This document shows positions 17,821 through 27,279 of a stretch of 64,000 bases of DNA, piece after piece. Position numbers and translations under genes: made by a program. The notes beneath the pieces were generated by a model. That model did no database searches, had not been told where the DNA came from, and was given only the letters and a program-made list of their open reading frames with translations. This DNA is from Hwanghaeella grinnelliae. GTDB taxonomy: Bacteria > Pseudomonadota > Alphaproteobacteria > UBA8366 > Aestuariispiraceae. How positions within the stretch are numbered: the stretch's first letter is position 1; each line of letters begins with the position of its first letter. The stretch is from assembly GCF_004005845.1 (NCBI RefSeq), contig NZ_SADE01000002.1, positions 124,421-188,420 of the forward strand, in the 5' to 3' direction.

Positions 17821-17960
17821 AGTGTTGACCTGTTCGGTGATGCTCCGTTCCGGACGCTCCGCTACCGAACACAATGTGCCTCGAGGCTCTCTCCACACAG
17901 GCGCGGTTCGGCCGGATGGGCCGGGTGGTTGGGAAAATGCGTGCAGGGCCTGAAAAGATC

Positions 17961-17988
17961 AAGGGCCCTCAACGTATCAAGGGCCCTT
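17961..17988 (-). promoter_or_regulatory. Strong hairpin between the RodZ-like gene and ispG
   Basis: AAGGGCCCT (17961-17969) and AGGGCCCTT (17980-17988) form a perfect 9-bp stem with a 10-nt loop. Read on the minus strand, the stem is followed by GATCTTTTCAGG, a partial T tract. It may be a partial terminator or attenuator separating the RodZ-like gene from ispG. Confidence 0.5.
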
Positions 17989-18017
17989 AACATCGCTTAT
18001 TGGATCCGCTTTATGGA

Positions 18018-19391
18018 CTACTGTGCCTTCAGCAAGGCATCTGGTTCCAAAACGACATCGCGGCGCACATCGCCAATTTCACCGATCGGCGGGGCTGTCT
18101 TGCCGTCGACCGTGAATTCCAGGCCGCCGGCGCTGCCCGTGACCAAAGTGATGCCCGGTTGGTCGGGAACCTTGAACGTATCGCCAACCCGCAACAAGCG
18201 GTTCAGCAAAACTTCACCATCGGCAGCGGTGATCTCAACCCATGCCGGTGAGGTGGCCTTGATGACAATCCGCGAGACACCGGTATCGGCGCCGAACGCG
18301 GCCGGTTCCGAACCGCCGACCGTCGGCAATTCGGTATCTGTTTCCGGAACCGCGGCCTGTTGCACGGTTTCCGTTGCTGCCGTTGCGGGCGCCGTGGTTT
18401 CTTCGACCGCCGCCGGTTCTTCGGCCACCACCGGATTTACCACCGGATTAACCACGGGATTAACCACCGGGGCCGGTTCCGCCGTCTCGACGGCAGTGGC
18501 GGCCACAGTTTCGGCCTGTTCCACGGCAGGTTCTTGTTGCGTCGCCGCCGGCGCCTCCGCAACTGGCGTCTCCGGTACGGCAGCCTCAACCGTTTCTTCT
18601 GCCCGCGCTGCGGCGGGTTCGGCGGATTCAGCCGTTACAGCGACTGATTCCGCAATCGTTTCGGTCTGGTTCGTCGCTTCGGTCACCGGCGCGGATGCGA
18701 TCGTTTCATTCACGATCGTCGGCTGTTCGGTTGTCGTCGTCTCCGGCGTCTCCGTTACCGGGGTCGGCACCGTCGCTGTTTGCGATGTAGATGCTGCCTC
18801 AGGGGCGGCACCTGGGACGGCAGCTTCGGGCGCGGTTTCAGGCGCAGCGGCACGCTCTTCGGCAGCTGGAACGGCCGGTTCAACCGTGGACTTGGACAAC
18901 AATTGGGTTAGTGCTTCCGGCAGGGGCGGGACCAATTCGATCGTTTCGCGATCCTTGTTGGACACGTACAGCCAGCCGCCATAGGCACCGGCGAGCATCA
19001 AGATCGCAATTACAATGACCGACACAGTCGGCCCGCGGCTGCCGGGCATCGGTTCGGGAAAGACCAACTGGGTCCGGTCTTCGAATTCCGCAGCTTCCTG
19101 TTTGAACTTGGCGACGACTTTCGGAACGTCGAGGTCCATCAATTCCGCATAAGTGCGGACGAAACCGATCGCGTAAGTCGACCCGGGCAGATCACCCAAC
19201 CGACCTTCCTCAATCGCTTCGATATAAGTGCGCCTGATACGGAGCTGCGCTGCGACATCGGCGTAGTCCATGCCATGCGCCATGCGCGCTTCGGTCAGGA
19301 TCTCCCCGACAGTGCGGTTATCCACAACCGTCTTGAGTTCCGTTCTAATGGAATCGTTCGCGGCTTCTTTCGCCGCACCGCCTCTAGCCAT
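18018..19391 (-). CDS. RodZ-like membrane protein: helix-turn-helix plus DUF4115 domain
   Basis: A 457-residue bitopic protein of the RodZ type. Residues about 25-90 form a Cro/CI-type helix-turn-helix (VGEILTEARMAHGMDYADVA, IRRTYIEAIEEGRL), residues about 121-143 a single transmembrane helix (VSVIVIAILMLAGAYGGWLY), and residues about 155-345 a long Pro/Ala/Val/Glu/Thr-rich linker. The C-terminal DUF4115 domain starts near SRIVIKATSPAWVEITAADG. RodZ couples MreB to the cell-wall machinery and sets rod shape; that role here is inferred from architecture. The start is ATG 19391, with TTG 19403 possible. The linker holds a 12-bp tandem repeat. It lies upstream of ispG, as in many bacteria. Confidence 0.85.
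   Translation of the reverse strand: MARGGAAKEAANDSIRTELKTVVDNRTVGEILTEARMAHGMDYADVAAQLRIRRTYIEAIEEGRLGDLPGSTYAIGFVRTYAELMDLDVPKVVAKFKQEAAEFEDRTQLVFPEPMPGSRGPTVSVIVIAILMLAGAYGGWLYVSNKDRETIELVPPLPEALTQLLSKSTVEPAVPAAEERAAAPETAPEAAVPGAAPEAASTSQTATVPTPVTETPETTTTEQPTIVNETIASAPVTEATNQTETIAESVAVTAESAEPAAARAEETVEAAVPETPVAEAPAATQQEPAVEQAETVAATAVETAEPAPVVNPVVNPVVNPVVAEEPAAVEETTAPATAATETVQQAAVPETDTELPTVGGSEPAAFGADTGVSRIVIKATSPAWVEITAADGEVLLNRLLRVGDTFKVPDQPGITLVTGSAGGLEFTVDGKTAPPIGEIGDVRRDVVLEPDALLKAQ
18429..18470. repeat. 12-bp tandem repeat inside the RodZ-like linker
   Basis: Three near-identical 12-bp units, CACCGGATTTAC, CACCGGATTAAC and CACGGGATTAAC, followed by half a unit, encode VVNP-type four-residue repeats on the minus strand. 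The units keep the frame, so copy-number changes would only alter linker length. Confidence 0.85.
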
Positions 19392-19581
19392 CGTACTATC
19401 CAATCGTCAGACCGACGCACGGCCATGTTTGGATCGATCCGTGCAATTCGCGAAGGATAACCAAGTCGTCGTCGGCACTCGTAAAGATATCGTCAGTACT
19501 TAACGTAAACCACTGTTGACCGATCACTCACCCACCAGTAGCACAAAGAGTTCATTAAAAGCAACGCACTAAATGTGAACA
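19392..19581. other. Intergenic gap between ptsP and the RodZ-like gene
   Basis: This 190-bp stretch is AT-richer than its surroundings (for example around 19540-19600). It should hold the promoter of the minus-strand RodZ-like gene and the 3' end of ptsP. I see no tRNA, short gene or clean terminator hairpin in it. Confidence 0.4.
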
Positions 19582-21849
19582 TTAAGTTTGAACCTTATGG
19601 TCCTTCGCGTAAGAGGCCAAGTAACTGCGTAATGAATGATGGTGGCTATTCATTATACTCTCTATGAAACCGGTCAGGTTTTCACATTGAACACTACGAA
19701 CCATTGCCCTAACAGGGCCTACAGAACTTGCGTTCATTGATAACCGTCTGAACCCCAGACCGATCAGCGCCAGCGCCTCCAGCGGCGACCCGGCCATTTC
19801 CCCGCACAGCGCCAGCGGCACATCCGCTTCCGCGCAAGCATCCACGACGGTCTTCAGCATCCGCAGCATCCCGGGCGCCAACGGGTCGTACCGGCCATCC
19901 AGCTTCGGATTGCCGCGGTCGCTGGCGAACAGGAATTGCTGCAAGTCGTTCGACCCTACCGAGACGAAATCCACCCGCGACAACAGGGTCGGCAATTGGA
20001 ACAACAGCGCCGGCACTTCCAGCATCGTCCCGACAGAGATTTGCGACGGCAGATCGACCCCTTTTTCCGCGGCCCTCTTCAACTCCAGGTCCATTACCGC
20101 CCGGGCGGCATCGAATTCCGAGACTTCAGCAACCATCGGGAACATGACATGAAGCGGACGCCCGGACGCGGCGCCGATAAGGGCGCGAAGCTGCTGCCGC
20201 AGCATATAGGGCCGATCCAACCCGATCCGCAGGGCACGCCAGCCAAGGGCCGGATTTTCCTCCTCCGACTCGCGGACATAGGAAGGGATCTTGTCCCCGC
20301 CGATATCGAGCGTCCGGAAGACGACCTGCTTGTCCCCGGCTTGGTCCAGGATGTTCTGGTAGAGCTTCTGCTGCTCATCCACATTCGGAAAGCCCGAGCG
20401 GACCATGAAAGGGACTTCGGTCCGGTAAAGCCCAATCCCCACCGCGCCGCTTTCTTCCAGATGCGGTACGTCGATCAAAAGCCCCGCATTGATGAACAGG
20501 TCGATATCGACCCCGTCCAGCGTGACCGACGGTTTGCTGCGGTCGCGCATATAGGCCGCGCGCTGTTCCGCATAAAGGTCCATGGATTCCGAGAAGACGC
20601 GCTGAAAGTCTTCGCCCGGCCGGATGAAGCAGACGCCGTTCTGCCCATCGACCACGATGCGGTCCAGCGGTTCGATCCGCGATACGCACCCGCGCACCCG
20701 CCCGACCACCGGAATGTCGAGGGCCCGCGCGACGATAGCGACATGCGAAACCACGGACCCTTCTTCCAGAACCACGCCGCGCAATTTCGTATGGTCGTAG
20801 TCCAGCAGTTCAGCCGGTCCCAATTGTCTGGCTACGAGAATGGCATTGTCCGGCAATTCCACGCCGGACGGCCCCATATCGCCGGACAGATGCTGCTGCA
20901 GGCGGTTGGTCAGTTCTTCAAAATCAGCCAAACGTTCGCGGATATAGGGATCCTGAACCACCGCCATCCGCGCCCGTGTATCATTCTGTACGCGGGCCAC
21001 CGCGGCTTCGGCCGTCAGGCCGGTACCGATCGCTTCGCGGATGCGTCGGATCCACCCTCGGTCCTCGGCCACCATGCGGAAGGTCCGCAGGATGTCGAGG
21101 TGGTCGCTTGCCGTTTCCCCGTCAAACCGCGCGATCAGCAGGTCAAGGGCGGAGTGCATCTCCGACATCGCCTCGTCGATACGCTCAAGCTCCGCGTCCT
21201 CATCCTCGGCAATCGGGTCGGTGATGGTGATCGAGGGTTGATGCAGAACCGCATTACCGAGCGCCAGACCGGGCGAAATCCGGATCCCTTCCAAACGCAG
21301 CGGCTTCAGCGCCAAGCCATCGACCGGCTGCTGCTCCTGGGCGCTGATCACTTCGCCGGTCGCGAGCATTTCGGCAATGACCATACCCACGGTCTCGAGG
21401 GTTTCTACTTCCTCCTCGGCATATTCCCTTTGGGTCCGGTTCTGAATGGCCAACACGCCGAGCACCCGCCCGCCCCGCAGGATCGGAACGCCGAGCATGG
21501 ATTGATAGATTTCTTCCCCGGTTTCCGGGCGGTAGGCAAAGTTCGGATGTTTCTGCGCCTCGGCCAAGGCAATCGGCCGGGCGGAGGCCGCGACCACACC
21601 GACGATACCTTCGCCGAACCGAAAGCGGATTTTGTGGACGGCGTCCGGATGCAGGCCTTCCGTGGCGAAAAGCTCGATAACCTCGCCGGCGCGGCGGACA
21701 TAGATCGAGCACACTTCGGCGACCATGTCGCGGGCGATGATCTGGGCGATGAGGTCAAGACGCTCCTGTGCGCTGCCGGACCCCGCCATGACGTCCCGCA
21801 ATCGCCGCAGCAACAGGCGGGACCCCGCCCATGTCGCCCTTTGCGCCAT
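19582..21849 (-). CDS. ptsP: Phosphoenolpyruvate-protein phosphotransferase PtsP (enzyme I-Ntr with GAF domain)
   Basis: PtsP is the first enzyme of the nitrogen PTS; it takes phosphate from PEP and passes it to NPr (PtsO). The 755-residue length fits GAF plus enzyme I. Residues about 20-160 are the GAF sensor domain, which in relatives binds glutamine or oxoglutarate. The phospho-histidine is His369 in GSVVSHVAIVARALDIP. The PEP-binding TIM barrel follows, with GLYRTEVPFM, SVGSNDLQQFLFASDR and LCGEMAGSPLEALAL. The start is ATG 21849. It lies between lysC and the RodZ-like gene, its usual alphaproteobacterial position. The partner genes ptsO and ptsN are not in the window. Confidence 0.96.
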   Translation of the reverse strand: MAQRATWAGSRLLLRRLRDVMAGSGSAQERLDLIAQIIARDMVAEVCSIYVRRAGEVIELFATEGLHPDAVHKIRFRFGEGIVGVVAASARPIALAEAQKHPNFAYRPETGEEIYQSMLGVPILRGGRVLGVLAIQNRTQREYAEEEVETLETVGMVIAEMLATGEVISAQEQQPVDGLALKPLRLEGIRISPGLALGNAVLHQPSITITDPIAEDEDAELERIDEAMSEMHSALDLLIARFDGETASDHLDILRTFRMVAEDRGWIRRIREAIGTGLTAEAAVARVQNDTRARMAVVQDPYIRERLADFEELTNRLQQHLSGDMGPSGVELPDNAILVARQLGPAELLDYDHTKLRGVVLEEGSVVSHVAIVARALDIPVVGRVRGCVSRIEPLDRIVVDGQNGVCFIRPGEDFQRVFSESMDLYAEQRAAYMRDRSKPSVTLDGVDIDLFINAGLLIDVPHLEESGAVGIGLYRTEVPFMVRSGFPNVDEQQKLYQNILDQAGDKQVVFRTLDIGGDKIPSYVRESEEENPALGWRALRIGLDRPYMLRQQLRALIGAASGRPLHVMFPMVAEVSEFDAARAVMDLELKRAAEKGVDLPSQISVGTMLEVPALLFQLPTLLSRVDFVSVGSNDLQQFLFASDRGNPKLDGRYDPLAPGMLRMLKTVVDACAEADVPLALCGEMAGSPLEALALIGLGFRRLSMNASSVGPVRAMVRSVQCENLTGFIESIMNSHHHSLRSYLASYAKDHKVQT

Positions 21850-22066
21850 TCAGCCCTCCAAACGATGTCCCACCATGGATCATCGCTACATTACAGCCAC
21901 CCGATTCACCCCCCGGAATCAAATACGGCGGAGCACGGCATTCATTTCCGTCCATGCCCCGCCCCGGCCGATTTCAACCGGCTCATTTTGCTTTAGCACA
22001 ACGCTTTTTCGCGCGCCGTAACGACACCTTGTCCGCCGAAAACGTCCTGGTCCAGGGGACTAATGC
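21850..22066. other. Intergenic gap between lysC and ptsP
   Basis: A 217-bp spacer on the minus-strand transcription unit. It is long enough to hold a ptsP promoter. I see no strong hairpin with a T tract and no credible short gene. Confidence 0.35.
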
Positions 22067-23287
22067 CTATTGTGCGTCCAACCCATACGCCGTGTGGAGC
22101 GCACGCAAGGCAAGTTCGGTATAATCTTCGGAAATCAACGTGGAGATCTTGATCTCGCTGGTCGAGATCACCTGAATGTTGATTCCCTTCTCGGACAATG
22201 TCCGGAACATCGTCTGCGCGACACCGGCATGACTGCGCATGCCGACACCGATGACGGAAATTTTCACCACATTGTCGTCCGACAAAAGGTTCTCGTAACC
22301 GATTTCCGGCCGGTTCGCCTCCAGAACCTCGATGGCCCGACCCAGATCGGTTTTTGTGACGGTGAAGGTCATATCGGTCCGTTCCCCATCGGGAGAAACA
22401 GACTGAACGATCATATCGACATTGATCGACCCGTCCGACAGCGGTCCGAAAATCGCCGCCGCGACGCCCGGCTTGTCGTTGACCCGAACGAGCGTGATTT
22501 TCGCCTCGTCCCTGCTATATGCGATACCGCTAACGACCTGCTGTTCCACGATTTCGTCCTCGTCCACCACCATTGTGCCCGGGGTATCCTCAAAGCTGCT
22601 GCGCACCTGCAGCTTCACCCCGTGGTTCATTGCCACTTCGACCGACCGCGTCTGCAGCACCTTCGCGCCCTGCGACGCCATTTCCAGCATTTCCTCGAAG
22701 GTGATCATATCGATCTTCTTCGCCTTCGAGACGATGCGCGGGTCGGTCGTATAGACGCCATCCACATCCGTATAGATGTCGCAGCGATCCGCCTTAAAGG
22801 CAGCCGCCAGCGCCACGGCCGTCGTATCACTGCCGCCGCGGCCCAGTGTCGTGATCCGATTCAGCGGGCTCAACCCCTGGAACCCGGCCACGACCGCGAC
22901 CTGGTTTTCCGCGAAACGGGCGACGATGGCATCGGTCGAGATATCCTCGATCCGCGCCTTGCCGTGCACTTCATTCGTTTTGATCGGAATCTGCCAACCC
23001 AGCCAAGAACGGGCAGATATGCCCATCGACTGCAGGCGCAGCGCCATCAGGCCCGCGGTCACCTGCTCGCCGCTGGATACGATCGTGTCGTATTCGCGGG
23101 CATCGTACATCTTGCTGGTCTGATCGACATAGCCGACCAGTTGATTGGTTACACCGGCCATGGCGGAAACGGTGACAATCACCTCGTTCCCTGCCTCGAC
23201 CTCGCGGCGAACGCGTTCGGCCGCATTAGCAATGCGGTCCAAATCGGCAACCGACGTGCCGCCGAATTTCATGACGATCCGGGCCAT
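22067..23287 (-). CDS. lysC: Aspartate kinase
   Basis: Aspartokinase phosphorylates aspartate, the entry to lysine, threonine, methionine and diaminopimelate synthesis. The 406-residue protein has the N-terminal kinase motif [16 protein letters not shown], the nucleotide-binding segment [17 protein letters not shown] near 155 and the [13 protein letters not shown] loop near 179. Two C-terminal ACT domains carry feedback control; [19 protein letters not shown] and [14 protein letters not shown] lie in the last. The start is ATG 23287. It is divergent from ubiG across 201 bp and upstream of ptsP on the same strand. The ACT domains imply inhibition by lysine and/or threonine; which is not visible. 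Confidence 0.97.
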   Translation of the reverse strand: MARIVMKFGGTSVADLDRIANAAERVRREVEAGNEVIVTVSAMAGVTNQLVGYVDQTSKMYDAREYDTIVSSGEQVTAGLMALRLQSMGISARSWLGWQIPIKTNEVHGKARIEDISTDAIVARFAENQVAVVAGFQGLSPLNRITTLGRGGSDTTAVALAAAFKADRCDIYTDVDGVYTTDPRIVSKAKKIDMITFEEMLEMASQGAKVLQTRSVEVAMNHGVKLQVRSSFEDTPGTMVVDEDEIVEQQVVSGIAYSRDEAKITLVRVNDKPGVAAAIFGPLSDGSINVDMIVQSVSPDGERTDMTFTVTKTDLGRAIEVLEANRPEIGYENLLSDDNVVKISVIGVGMRSHAGVAQTMFRTLSEKGINIQVISTSEIKISTLISEDYTELALRALHTAYGLDAQ

Positions 23288-23488
23288 AACAACCTTCGTA
23301 CCTTAAAGGAGACCGACACTGGTTCACGGCGCCGCCGTCTCGCCCTGAACGGGCAATGCCGGCGAAACCGCTTCGATTGGCCACTGGGTCGCATGCCGTA
23401 CACGCGCACGGGCATTGTCCCCAGGGGCCGGGGCGCGCTATCCATACTCGGACAGAAACAGGCACGCAAGCTGAGGAAACACCCGGCC

Positions 23489-24307
23489 ATGGCACAGCCC
23501 GCAGAAACACTCTCCTCCGGCGACCCCAAGACGGGCAATGCCGGCTATATGGACAAGGAGACCCCGAAACCGTTTGGGGGCACCGTCGACGATGCGGAAA
23601 TCGCGAAATTCGCCGCGATGGCCGAGGAATGGTGGGACCCGGACGGCAAGTTCAAGCCGTTGCACAAGTTCAATCCCGTCCGCATCGCCTTCATCCGCGA
23701 CCGGATCTGCGCCCATTTCGACCGCGACCCGCTGGCGCCGGAACCGCTGAAAGGGTTGTCGATCCTGGATATCGGCTGCGGCGGGGGATTGCTGTGCGAA
23801 CCACTGACACGGCTCGGCGCGGAGGTCACCGGCATCGATGCGACGGAACGGTCCGTCCATGTCGCCGCCGCCCATGCGGAGCAGATGGGGCTGGAAATCG
23901 ACTACCGGTTCACCTCGGTGGAGGACTTGGCGGCGGGCGAAAAGCGTTTTGACGCGGTCATGAACATGGAAGTGGTCGAACATGTCGCCAATGTGGACAC
24001 ATTCCTGGGCGCTTCGGCCGATCTGGTCGCGCCTGGCGGCATGATGTTCCTCGCCACCTTGAACCGGACGGCAAAGTCCTTCGCGCTCGCCATTGTCGGG
24101 GCGGAATACGTGCTGGGCTGGCTGCCGCGTGGGACGCATGACTGGAAAAAATTCGTCAAACCGTCGGAACTGGCCGCCGCGCTGCGCCCGGCCGGCATGG
24201 AACTGACCGAACTGACCGGCGTCGCCTACAACCCGATCCGGGACGAATGGTCGCTTACCCCAAAGGATCTGGCGGTGAACTATATGGGGATCGCCGAGCG
24301 GCGCTGA
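23489..24307 (+). CDS. ubiG: Ubiquinone biosynthesis O-methyltransferase
   Basis: UbiG performs both O-methylations of ubiquinone synthesis, using S-adenosylmethionine. The 272-residue protein has the family N-terminus [20 protein letters not shown] and [15 protein letters not shown], the SAM motif [14 protein letters not shown] near residue 92, [13 protein letters not shown] near 155, and the C-terminal [17 protein letters not shown] and [13 protein letters not shown]-type ending. I start at ATG 23489; ATG 23549 is a shorter option that would still keep all conserved parts. It is divergent from lysC, a common alphaproteobacterial arrangement. Ubiquinone feeds the bc1 complex and PyrD, both encoded further along. 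Confidence 0.96.
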   Translation: MAQPAETLSSGDPKTGNAGYMDKETPKPFGGTVDDAEIAKFAAMAEEWWDPDGKFKPLHKFNPVRIAFIRDRICAHFDRDPLAPEPLKGLSILDIGCGGGLLCEPLTRLGAEVTGIDATERSVHVAAAHAEQMGLEIDYRFTSVEDLAAGEKRFDAVMNMEVVEHVANVDTFLGASADLVAPGGMMFLATLNRTAKSFALAIVGAEYVLGWLPRGTHDWKKFVKPSELAAALRPAGMELTELTGVAYNPIRDEWSLTPKDLAVNYMGIAERR

Positions 24308-24330
24308 CCAGTGGGTCCATCAGAACTGGC

Positions 24331-25635
24331 ATGGAAGAGATGAAGGTCCTTGTTCTTGGCGCCTATGGATTGATCGGTCTGGAAGTCTCCAAGGCACTGA
24401 TCAAGGCCGGGAACACGGTCGTTGCCCTCGGCCGTTCCGCCGATCATGGCCGGAAGGTTCTTCCAAATGCGCACTGGATCGGGACCGACCTCTCGCAAAT
24501 GACCGGTACCGCCGATTGGCTGGGCCATTTGGAAGGCATTGAGGCCGTGGTGAATGCGTCCGGTGCGCTGCAGGATTCGCCCGGTCAGAAACTGTCCGAT
24601 GTGCAATCCCGTTCCATAACCACACTGGTCGCCGCCTGCGAACAAACCGGCGTCCGGAAATTCGTGCAGATATCGGCCCCCGGCGCGGCTGGAACCGCAA
24701 GCCTTGCCTTCCTGAGCACCAAAGGCGAGGCGGACGACACCCTAAAACGCAGCGGTCTGGACTGGACCGTTTTGAAGCCGGGTCTGGTGATTGCGCCCAC
24801 CGCCTATGGCGGCACCAGCCTTGTGCGCAGCATCGCAGCCTTTCCCTTCGTACAACCCGTCGTCTTTGCAAACAGCCCGGTTCAGACCGTCTCCATCGCG
24901 GATGTGACGGGTGCGGTCGTCCGGTCCCTGACCGATCCAGCCCTTTCGCGCCGCGCATTTGACCTGGTTGAGACGGAAAGCCATACGCTTGCCCAAGTCA
25001 TTCTCGCCGTCCGCCAATGGCTCGCCTTTCCGGCCCCGCTTCGTGTCATCGACGTGCCACCCGCCATCGCCAGATTGTTGGCGAAATGCGCGGATGCGGC
25101 AGCCTGGTTGGGCTGGCGGTCCGCTTTGCGAACGACATCGTTGCAAGTGCTCGCGGGCGGCATCACTGCGGATTCCGGCGATTGGGTCGCAGCCACCGGA
25201 ATCGCGCCGCGCAGTTTGACCGAAACCTTGATCGACCTGCCTTCCACCTTGCAGGAACGCGTCTTTGCCCGCCTACGGCTGATCGCACCTCTATTGATCT
25301 TGGTGTTGAGCCTTTTCTGGCTGGCATCCGGGGTAATCGGCCTAGTCTTCGAGGCGGATGCCGTTCGTGTCATCGAAGACGATCTGCCGCCGCTGCTGGC
25401 GCATGCCAGTGTAATCGGCGGATCGTGCTTGGACATCGCAGTCGGTTTGGCCCTGCTGTTTCGAAAGACCGCGCGGACGGCCTGCCTGGCATCCGTCGGG
25501 GTTTCGCTGCTTTATCTTGGCCTGGGAACGGTTCTGACACCCGAGCTTTGGGCCGATCCGCTCGGCGTTTTCGTCAAAGTCCTACCCGCCATCGGACTGT
25601 CGCTCGCCGCGGCATCCATGATAGACGAGCGCTAA
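24331..25635 (+). CDS. SDR-type NAD(P)-binding protein fused to a DoxX-like membrane domain
   Basis: A 434-residue two-part protein. Residues about 4-240 are an atypical short-chain dehydrogenase/NmrA-like Rossmann fold: VLVLGAYGLIGLEVSKAL with the GxxGxxG pattern, VVNASGALQDSP, and KFVQISAPGAAG. Residues about 310-430 contain four hydrophobic helices (for example LILVLSLFWLASGVIGLVF and LDIAVGLALLF), a DoxX-like domain. The Tyr-x-x-x-Lys catalytic pair of classical SDRs is not obvious. The start is ATG 24331; ATG 24340 is also possible. It is 3 bp from the DUF2269 gene and co-transcribed with it. The substrate is unknown; fused proteins of this kind are usually annotated only by domain. Confidence 0.85.
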   Translation: MEEMKVLVLGAYGLIGLEVSKALIKAGNTVVALGRSADHGRKVLPNAHWIGTDLSQMTGTADWLGHLEGIEAVVNASGALQDSPGQKLSDVQSRSITTLVAACEQTGVRKFVQISAPGAAGTASLAFLSTKGEADDTLKRSGLDWTVLKPGLVIAPTAYGGTSLVRSIAAFPFVQPVVFANSPVQTVSIADVTGAVVRSLTDPALSRRAFDLVETESHTLAQVILAVRQWLAFPAPLRVIDVPPAIARLLAKCADAAAWLGWRSALRTTSLQVLAGGITADSGDWVAATGIAPRSLTETLIDLPSTLQERVFARLRLIAPLLILVLSLFWLASGVIGLVFEADAVRVIEDDLPPLLAHASVIGGSCLDIAVGLALLFRKTARTACLASVGVSLLYLGLGTVLTPELWADPLGVFVKVLPAIGLSLAAASMIDER

Positions 25636-25638
25636 GCG

Positions 25639-26118
25639 ATGGAAACGATAGAACTCCTCCGCTGGCTGCATGTGATCGGCGCGGCGGTACTACTCGGTAC
25701 CGGGGCAGGTATCGCCTTTTTCATGGTGATGGCTCATCGCACCCGCAATCCGCTGGTCATCGCGCATACGGCATCTACCGTAGTATTGGCAGATTTCCTG
25801 TTTACGACGACGGCGGTGATTGCCCAGCCAATCACGGGCGTTCTGTTGGCATTGGAAATCGGCTGGCCGTTAAACGAAGGCTGGATAATGGCGTCTCTGG
25901 GATTATACGTTCTGACCGGTGTCTTCTGGCTACCGGTCATCGCTATCCAAGCAAAACTGCGGAACCTGGCGCGTCAGGCGGCTCAATCCTCCCTGCCCCT
26001 GCCCAACGCTTATCACCGTCTTTATAGAATTTGGTTCGCCTGCGGGTTCCCCGCCTTCATCAGCGTTTTGGCGATTTTCTGGCTGATGCTGAACAGACCC
26101 GACCTGACATTTTGGTAA
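25639..26118 (+). CDS. DUF2269 family integral membrane protein
   Basis: A 159-residue protein with four predicted helices (LRWLHVIGAAVLLGTGAGIAF, ADFLFTTTAVIAQPITGVLLA, ASLGLYVLTGVFWLPVIAIQ and FPAFISVLAIFWLMLN). The N-terminal LRWLHVIGA segment with a conserved His and the overall layout match DUF2269. It begins 3 bp after the SDR-DoxX gene, so the two are probably translated from one message and may form a membrane unit. Function is unknown. It is convergent with the DUF1178 gene. Confidence 0.85.
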   Translation: METIELLRWLHVIGAAVLLGTGAGIAFFMVMAHRTRNPLVIAHTASTVVLADFLFTTTAVIAQPITGVLLALEIGWPLNEGWIMASLGLYVLTGVFWLPVIAIQAKLRNLARQAAQSSLPLPNAYHRLYRIWFACGFPAFISVLAIFWLMLNRPDLTFW

Positions 26119-26137
26119 TCCTGTCACCCGGCAGCGG

Positions 26138-26569
26138 TCAGTGTTCCTTGGTTTCTTCCATCCAGGGGATGGGGGCGACGGGGATGCCTTCCTCGGCCAG
26201 CTCCTTGGCTTCGTCCAGGGTGGATTCGCCGTAGATGCCGCGTTCGTCGGCTTCGCCGTAGTGGATCTTGCGGGCCTCTTCCGCGAAATCGGACCCGACA
26301 TAGTCGCAATTGTCCTTCACGTATTCCCGCATCTTGGCCATCACGACTTTCTGTTCCTGAACGGCCTTCTGCATTTTTTCCCGGCGCGCGGCATCCCTGG
26401 ACTCGCCGGTGGCGATATTCGGGGCGCTCAACGCCTTCTGAATATTACGATTGGCGCAAACTGGGCATTCAATCCGCTTTTTAGCGCATTGTTCGTCGAA
26501 ATCGGCGCTGTTCGGAAACCAGCCCTCGAATTCATGATCGTTCTTGCAGATAAGATTGAACGAGATCAT
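26138..26569 (-). CDS. DUF1178 family protein
   Basis: A 143-residue protein with the DUF1178 hallmarks: MISFNLICKNDHEFEGWFPN at the start, Cys29 (FDEQCAKK) and a CPVC pair at 36-39, which with Cys8 resembles a zinc-ribbon. The family ending IHYGEADERGIYGE and GIPVAPIPW is also present. Function is not established. It sits near nitrilase and grxC genes, a conserved alphaproteobacterial neighbourhood, though here a methyltransferase gene on the other strand intervenes. Confidence 0.92.
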   Translation of the reverse strand: MISFNLICKNDHEFEGWFPNSADFDEQCAKKRIECPVCANRNIQKALSAPNIATGESRDAARREKMQKAVQEQKVVMAKMREYVKDNCDYVGSDFAEEARKIHYGEADERGIYGESTLDEAKELAEEGIPVAPIPWMEETKEH

Positions 26570-26733
26570 CTCAGTCCAAGTCCTTTTACAAACGGCGTCC
26601 GCTGCCCTATCGGCATGCTGAGCCCATCGACCTTACCAAATCGTCTAGCAGTTTCCATACAGGAGTGCCAAACAGGTTATAAATAGGCACATATGCCGCA
26701 AGCGCAAGAATCAAGGGTGGGAGAGATCCATCA

Positions 26734-27279
26734 ATGACAGCCGATACAAAGCCAACACCCCACGCCCCATCAGCGCCCCTGCGCTGGATAGCGTCCTGTG
26801 CGGCGGACGCGGATGCCGGGCAGAGCGTGCTGGATTTGGCCTGTGGCGGCGGCCGTCACGGGCGCGCCTTTCTGGAAAGGGGATGCCGGGTCACGTTCGT
26901 CGATGTCGATACGGCCGGTGTAGCCGACCTGTCGAACAACCCGGATTGCGAAATTCTGCAGGCGGACCTGGAAAACGCCGCCTGGCCGCTGGCCGGCAGA
27001 ACATTCGAGTTTGTCGTGGTCACGAATTACCTTTGGCGGCCTATACTGCCTCAGATCCTCGCCTCCGTGGCACCGGGCGGCGCATTGCTCTACCAGACAT
27101 TCGCACTGGGGAATGAGCGGCTCGGTCGGCCCAGGAACCCCGACTTCCTGCTGAAGCCGGGCGAATTGAAAACCGTCGCTGAAACCGGGGGCTTCGACCT
27201 GATAGATTTCTTCGAAGGGGAAGTGACGGACCCGAAACCCGCCGTTATTCAGCGGCTGCACGCCCGCAAGGGCGTCTAA
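26734..27279 (+). CDS. Class I SAM-dependent methyltransferase (TehB-like)
   Basis: A 181-residue methyltransferase. Motif I is VLDLACGGGRHGRAFLERG near residue 32, the acidic end of strand 2 is VTFVDVDTAGV, and motif IV/post-I includes EFVVVTNYLWRPILP. The C-terminal half ends with a short strand pair and VIQRLHARKGV. The compact size and GGGRHG loop resemble the TehB/small methyltransferase group. The substrate is unknown. It has no operon partner: upstream is the divergent DUF1178 gene, downstream the convergent nitrilase gene. A 12-bp direct repeat includes its stop codon. Confidence 0.8.
   Translation: MTADTKPTPHAPSAPLRWIASCAADADAGQSVLDLACGGGRHGRAFLERGCRVTFVDVDTAGVADLSNNPDCEILQADLENAAWPLAGRTFEFVVVTNYLWRPILPQILASVAPGGALLYQTFALGNERLGRPRNPDFLLKPGELKTVAETGGFDLIDFFEGEVTDPKPAVIQRLHARKGV

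Noticed and set aside
16729-18984. A 751-codon open frame on the plus strand opposite ispG and the RodZ-like gene
   Set aside because: It is antisense to two well-identified genes, has a low-complexity Ser/Thr/Ala-rich part mirroring the RodZ linker, and matches nothing.
19936-21996. A 686-codon plus-strand open frame opposite ptsP
   Set aside because: It mirrors the ptsP codons and lacks a start site and family features; long antisense frames are common at this GC content.
22070-23488. Long upstream extension of the ubiG frame
   Set aside because: It is antisense to lysC; conserved UbiG sequence begins only after ATG 23489.
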